Source: Fimbriimonadaceae bacterium
GTDB taxonomy: Bacteria > Armatimonadota > Fimbriimonadia > Fimbriimonadales > Fimbriimonadaceae
NCBI GenBank assembly: GCA_025451715.1
Contig: JANWJY010000136.1
Location: forward strand, 1 to 10,086
DNA: 10,086 bases
Direction: 5' to 3'
Shown: piece by piece, positions 6,311 through 10,086 of the stretch
Layout: each line of letters begins with the position of its first letter
Position numbering within the stretch: the stretch's first letter is position 1
Translations under genes and position numbers: made by a program
Notes under the pieces: model-generated
Database searches by the model: none
The model's input: the letters and a program-made list of their open reading frames with translations, nothing else
Told to the model about the DNA's origin: nothing

Positions 6311-6340
6311 ACGACAAAAGGCAGTCATAATCAGCGTCAG

Positions 6341-8668
6341 ATGAAGTTGGCGAGGGCCAGTCTGACGCTGCTTTGTGCCGCCCCTCTGGCGGTGGCCGCC
6401 CTTCGTGAGTCTCCCAAGCCCCTCGGCGACGTGACCTATGCGCACGTCGCACCGATCTTCAAGGTCTCGTGCATCAGCTGTCACGGGCCGCAAACGAAAA
6501 TGGGCGAGCTCGACCTTTCCACTGTCGCGGGGATCAAGAAGGGTGGAGTGAGCGGGCCGCTCTTCGTCAAGGGCAACGCACCGCGCTCGCTGATCGTGCG
6601 GCGGATAAAAGGGCTCGACGGCAAGCCGCAAATGCCGATGGGATTCAAGCCGCTCGATCAGCGGCAGATCGACATGGTCTCTGCGTGGATCACGCTGGGC
6701 GCTATGTTTGAAACTCCCAAGACGCAAGAGAAGCACTGGTCGTACGTCGCTCCAGTGCGGCCCTCGGTTCCGACTGTTAAAAGTGGCGGGTGGGTCCGCA
6801 ATTCGATCGACGCGTTCGTCCTTGCACGATTGGAAAGGGAGGGGCTCCGGCCCTCACCTCCTACAGAAAAAGCGACGCTCGTGCGTCGCGTTTACCTCGA
6901 CCTCGTCGGCACACCGCCGACCGTCAAGGAGATGGACGCTTATCTCGCCGACACGGACGCCGGCGCGTACGAGCGCTTGGTGGACCGGTTGCTCGCCTCG
7001 CCTCACTACGGCGAGAGGCAGGCGGTCGGCTGGCTGGACCTCGCGCGCTACGCCGACTCGAACGGATATGAGAAGGACGACCGGCGGACGGTCTGGCCGT
7101 ACCGCGATTGGGTGATCGAAGCGTTCAACCGCAACATGCCTTACGACGAGTTCACGATCCAGCAGCTCGCGGGCGACATGCTGGACGACCCCACGCGCGA
7201 GCAACTGATCGCGACGGGGTTCCACCGCAACACGATGCTCAACCAGGAGGGCGGAGTCGACCAGGGAGAACAGCGCTGGCTCACGCTCGTCGACCGCGTC
7301 GGGACTACAGCGACCGTCTGGCTCGGCACATCGCTCGCGTGCGCACAGTGCCACGACCACAAGTACGACCCGCTGAAGATGGAGGAGTTCTATGAGTTCC
7401 TCGCGTTCTTCGACAACAGCGACGAGCCGACAATGAACGTGCTCGACCCCGTTTCGCAGGATAAGGTGAAGCGACTGGGTGAGAGGATCGCAGAGCTCGA
7501 AAAGATTCTTCCCCAGCTAAAGCAGGAAAGCGAACCGTTCAAAGCCGCGACGAACGCGCTAGCACAAATCAGAGCGGAGGCAAACGCGTTGAACTCGCAG
7601 ACGACGCTCATCCTCAAGGAGCGCGACGCGTACCCGCCGACGACGTTGGTCCGGACAAAGGGCACGTACACGAACCCTGGCAAGAAGGTGACGGCGGACA
7701 CGCCCGAAGTCTTGCCGCCGCTTAAGTTCTCCAAGAACAGGCTCGGGCTCGCAAAGTGGCTCGTCTCCCGCGACAACCCGCTGACGGCGCGCGTGTTCGT
7801 GAACCGGCTCTGGCAACAGTACTTCGGCACTGGGCTCGCGAAATCGAGCGGCGACTTTGGAACGATGGGCGAGCGGCCGTCACACCCAGAACTGCTCGAA
7901 TGGCTCGCGGTCGAGTTCATGGATAGCGGGTGGGACATGAAGCGCTTACACCGGCTGATCGTGACCTCGTCGACATATCGGCAGTCATCCGACATCAAGC
8001 CGGGGATGCTCGCGCGCGACCCCGAGAACAGGCTGCTTGCGCGCGCGTCGCGGTACCGGCTATCCGCAGAGGCGATCCGAGACAACGCGCTCGCCGCTGG
8101 CGGGATCCTGAGCGACAAGATGCGCGGGCCGAGCGTCTTCCCCGACCAGCCGGACGGCGTCTGGAAGCTCCCTTACAACGGCGACAGGTGGACGCTGAGC
8201 GAGGGCGAGGACGTTTACCGGCGCGGCGTTTACACGTTCTGGCGGCGGTCTGCGCCGTATCCCGCGTTCGTCAACTTCGACGCGATGAGCCGCGAGGGCT
8301 GTACGGTCGAAAGGGAGCAGACGAACACGCCGCTCCAGGCGTTGACGACGATGAACGACGCCGCGTTCATGCGCGCCGCACGCGGTCTCGCGCAAAGGAT
8401 GCTCGAAGCCTCCGACGACAACACCAAGCGGATCGAGAACGGGTTCCGCCGGTGTCTCGTGCGCAGGCCCAGCGCCGAAGAGCGGGCCGTGCTCGCCGCC
8501 TACTATGAAAAACAGCTTGCCCACTACACCGCGCACGGAGATGAAGCGCAGAAGCTCGTCGCACGCCCTGAGCCATACACGAAGACCGCGACGATGGCCG
8601 AGTGCGCTGCGATGACGATGCTTGCCAACGTGCTGCTCAACCTCGACGAGACGATCACACGAGAATGA
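6341..8668 (+). CDS. PSCyt1-DUF1549-DUF1553 protein (planctomycete cytochrome fusion)
   Basis: A 775-residue secreted multidomain protein. Residues 1-20 form a Sec signal peptide. A cytochrome-c-like domain follows, with CISCH (Cys44, Cys47, His48) and a Met in PQMPMG, ending at AWITLGA. DUF1549 begins about residue 153 (RNSIDAFVLARLEREG) and includes RRVYLDLVGTPPT and ARYADSNGYEKDD. It ends near a second CxxCH, CAQCH (Cys334, Cys337, His338) followed by DHKYDP, which is conserved in this family. A charged, helical, probably coiled-coil linker spans about 370-430. DUF1553 starts about residue 468 (LAKWLVSRDNPLTARVFVNRLW) and holds TSSTYRQSS, RYRLSAEAIRD and QTNTPLQALTTMND. Family members often run 900-1100 residues, so this is a short version. 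Such genes are nearly always paired with DUF1501, as here. Biochemical function is not established; roles in envelope redox or polysaccharide use have been proposed. The start lies 30 nt after the upstream stop, without a Shine-Dalgarno site. Confidence 0.95.
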   Translation: MKLARASLTLLCAAPLAVAALRESPKPLGDVTYAHVAPIFKVSCISCHGPQTKMGELDLSTVAGIKKGGVSGPLFVKGNAPRSLIVRRIKGLDGKPQMPMGFKPLDQRQIDMVSAWITLGAMFETPKTQEKHWSYVAPVRPSVPTVKSGGWVRNSIDAFVLARLEREGLRPSPPTEKATLVRRVYLDLVGTPPTVKEMDAYLADTDAGAYERLVDRLLASPHYGERQAVGWLDLARYADSNGYEKDDRRTVWPYRDWVIEAFNRNMPYDEFTIQQLAGDMLDDPTREQLIATGFHRNTMLNQEGGVDQGEQRWLTLVDRVGTTATVWLGTSLACAQCHDHKYDPLKMEEFYEFLAFFDNSDEPTMNVLDPVSQDKVKRLGERIAELEKILPQLKQESEPFKAATNALAQIRAEANALNSQTTLILKERDAYPPTTLVRTKGTYTNPGKKVTADTPEVLPPLKFSKNRLGLAKWLVSRDNPLTARVFVNRLWQQYFGTGLAKSSGDFGTMGERPSHPELLEWLAVEFMDSGWDMKRLHRLIVTSSTYRQSSDIKPGMLARDPENRLLARASRYRLSAEAIRDNALAAGGILSDKMRGPSVFPDQPDGVWKLPYNGDRWTLSEGEDVYRRGVYTFWRRSAPYPAFVNFDAMSREGCTVEREQTNTPLQALTTMNDAAFMRAARGLAQRMLEASDDNTKRIENGFRRCLVRRPSAEERAVLAAYYEKQLAHYTAHGDEAQKLVARPEPYTKTATMAECAAMTMLANVLLNLDETITRE

Positions 8669-10086
8669 ACGAAAACGAAGCCCTGAAGGAGATCACCCGC
8701 CGCAGCATGCTCAAGATGGCGGGCTACGGCATCGGCTCGCTCGCGCTCGGGGGGATGCTGAGCGAGAACGCAAGCGCAAAGTGGGTGCAGGACCAGAAGC
8801 GCACCGACCCGATGGCGCCAAAGCCGCCGCACTTCAAGACAAAGGCGAAGGCGGTGATCTACCTGTTCATGGCGGGCGCGCCCTCGCAGCTCGACCTTTT
8901 CGACCCAAAACCGATGCTACAGAAGCACGACGGCGAGAAGATCCCCGAGGAGATCATCAAGGGCGAGCGATTTGCATTCATCAAAGGCACGCCGAAGCTG
9001 CTGGGCTCGCCTCACACTTTCAAACAGTGCGGCCAGTCCGGGCAGGTCATCGGCGACCTTTTGCCGTTCACGCAGGAGATCGCCGACGACATTTGCATCG
9101 TTCGCTCGATGCACACAGACCAGTTCAACCACGCACCTGCTCAGCTCTACAGCAACACCGGACACCAGATCCCCGGCCGACCGAGCATGGGATCGTGGCT
9201 GACGTACGGTCTTGGCAGCGAAGCGTTCGACCTTCCGGGGTTCGTCGTGCTGCTCTCGGGCGACCACAACCCGGACGGCGGCAAGTCGGTTTACAGCAGC
9301 GGGTTCCTGCCATCCACTTATCAGGGAGTCGAGTTCCGTTCGTCTGGCGAGCCAGTACTGTTCGTTTCAAACCCGGACGGGGTCTCGAAGGACGTCCGGC
9401 GCGAATCGGTCGATGCGATCAACGCGCTCAACAGAATGCGGCTCTCAAAGGCGGGCGACCCGGAGATCGACACGCGAATTGAATCGTTCGAGCTCGCTTA
9501 CAGGATGCAGTCGAGCGTGCCTGAGCTGATGGACATCGCGAGCGAGCCTGCGTCCGTTCACGAAATGTACGGCACGTCGCCCGGCGAGTCGTCGTTCGCG
9601 AACAACTGTCTGCTCGCGCGGCGTTTGGTCGAGCGCGGTACGCGGTTCGTGCAGCTTTACCACTGGGGCTGGGACAGCCACGGCACCAGCTCATACGACG
9701 ACTTGGTCTCTTCGCTCCCGCTTCGGTGCCGCCAGACCGACAAGGCAGTCGCCGCTCTCGTAAAGGACCTCAGGCGACTCGGGATGCTCGACGACGTGCT
9801 CGTCGTGTGGGGTGGAGAGTTCGGGCGCACGCCAATGAACGAGGAGCGCGACGGCTCGAAGTTCAAGGGCCGCGACCATCACCCGCACGCGTATTCGGTG
9901 TGGATGGCCGGCGGGAGCGTGAACGCCGGAACATCGTACGGCACGACCGACGAGCTTGGCTACCAGGTGGCGGAGAACCCGGTACACGTCCACGACCTGA
10001 ACGCGACGATTCTGCACCTGATGGGAATGGACCACACGAAGCTGACCTACAAGCACGTAGGTCGCGACTTCAGGCTCACAGACGTC
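8665..10086 (+). CDS. DUF1501 family protein, Tat-exported (3' end beyond window)
   Basis: 474 residues are visible with no stop before the window edge. The ATG overlaps the preceding stop (ATGA, 8665-8668), the usual sign of translational coupling. The N-terminus carries a twin-arginine signal (ITRRSMLKMAG, Arg12-Arg13) and a hydrophobic Gly/Ala/Leu stretch to about residue 32. Family landmarks in order are AGAPSQLDLFDPKP (compare the common APSHVDTFDPKP), MHTDQFNHAPAQ, GRPSMGSWLTYGLG, YHWGWDSHG (Trp334 to His339), VVWGGEFGRTP (Glu385) and GRDHHPHAYSVWMAGG (Asp404, His405, His406). DUF1501 belongs to the alkaline phosphatase/sulfatase superfamily, and these Asp, Glu and His residues are the likely metal ligands. 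The sequence ends in HVGRDFRLTDV, close to the usual C-terminus of the family, so probably only about ten residues are missing. It is the standard partner of the DUF1549/DUF1553 protein just upstream. Confidence 0.95.
   Translation, partial: MNENEALKEITRRSMLKMAGYGIGSLALGGMLSENASAKWVQDQKRTDPMAPKPPHFKTKAKAVIYLFMAGAPSQLDLFDPKPMLQKHDGEKIPEEIIKGERFAFIKGTPKLLGSPHTFKQCGQSGQVIGDLLPFTQEIADDICIVRSMHTDQFNHAPAQLYSNTGHQIPGRPSMGSWLTYGLGSEAFDLPGFVVLLSGDHNPDGGKSVYSSGFLPSTYQGVEFRSSGEPVLFVSNPDGVSKDVRRESVDAINALNRMRLSKAGDPEIDTRIESFELAYRMQSSVPELMDIASEPASVHEMYGTSPGESSFANNCLLARRLVERGTRFVQLYHWGWDSHGTSSYDDLVSSLPLRCRQTDKAVAALVKDLRRLGMLDDVLVVWGGEFGRTPMNEERDGSKFKGRDHHPHAYSVWMAGGSVNAGTSYGTTDELGYQVAENPVHVHDLNATILHLMGMDHTKLTYKHVGRDFRLTDV

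Noticed and set aside
5882..6736. Minus-strand 284-codon open frame across the cytochrome gene
   Set aside because: It is antisense to two genes with clear heme motifs, signal peptides and family ends. Its own translation shows no domain.

Overview
The window is a gene-dense, high-GC bacterial chromosome segment with eight protein genes and one tRNA. No phage, plasmid, CRISPR or transposase gene is visible. Planctomycete-type cytochrome/DUF1549/DUF1553 and DUF1501 proteins, Tat-exported Gfo/Idh/MocA and NHL-repeat proteins, and an ileS-lspA pair point to Planctomycetota, Verrucomicrobiota or Armatimonadota. I lean weakly to Armatimonadota from general gene style. This is inference, not proof.

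Layout. Positions 2-2616 (+) hold the 3' two thirds of ileS and a complete lspA, joined by a one-base TGATG overlap. Positions 2690-3145 (+) encode a small protein with a hydrophobic N-terminus and a Lys/Ala/Pro-rich, histone-H1-like tail, preceded by the only clear Shine-Dalgarno site. It runs tail to tail, with 3 bp between stops, into a minus-strand block: a Tat-exported Gfo/Idh/MocA oxidoreductase (4465-3149), a tRNA-Val(GAC) (4574-4500) with a good TTGACT/GATAAT promoter, a 166-bp palindromic MITE-like element (4632-4797), and a Tat-exported NHL beta-propeller protein (5815-4808). From 5891 a divergent plus-strand operon follows: a cytochrome-c-like lipoprotein, a PSCyt1-DUF1549-DUF1553 protein, and a DUF1501 protein. 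The DUF1501 gene overlaps its upstream neighbour by ATGA and is cut by the window end about where the family stops.

How the genes work together. The ileS-lspA pair is housekeeping (translation, lipoprotein maturation). LspA would process the lipoprotein encoded at 5891. The three-gene operon looks like one envelope system: two single-heme domains of the same family, one as a lipoprotein and one fused to DUF1549/DUF1553, with a Tat-exported alkaline-phosphatase-superfamily (DUF1501) partner. Its biochemical role is not established. The Gfo/Idh and NHL proteins are also predicted to be exported, so much of the window serves the cell envelope.

Most worth a second look: the palindromic element at 4632-4797, the tRNA-Val sitting 34 nt upstream of the Gfo/Idh start with no Shine-Dalgarno between, -10-like hexamers 7-9 nt upstream of several starts (possible leaderless mRNAs), the eroded C-terminal zinc-finger cysteines of IleS, and the tandem heme domains. 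I did not find a wholly new defence-type or mobile system.
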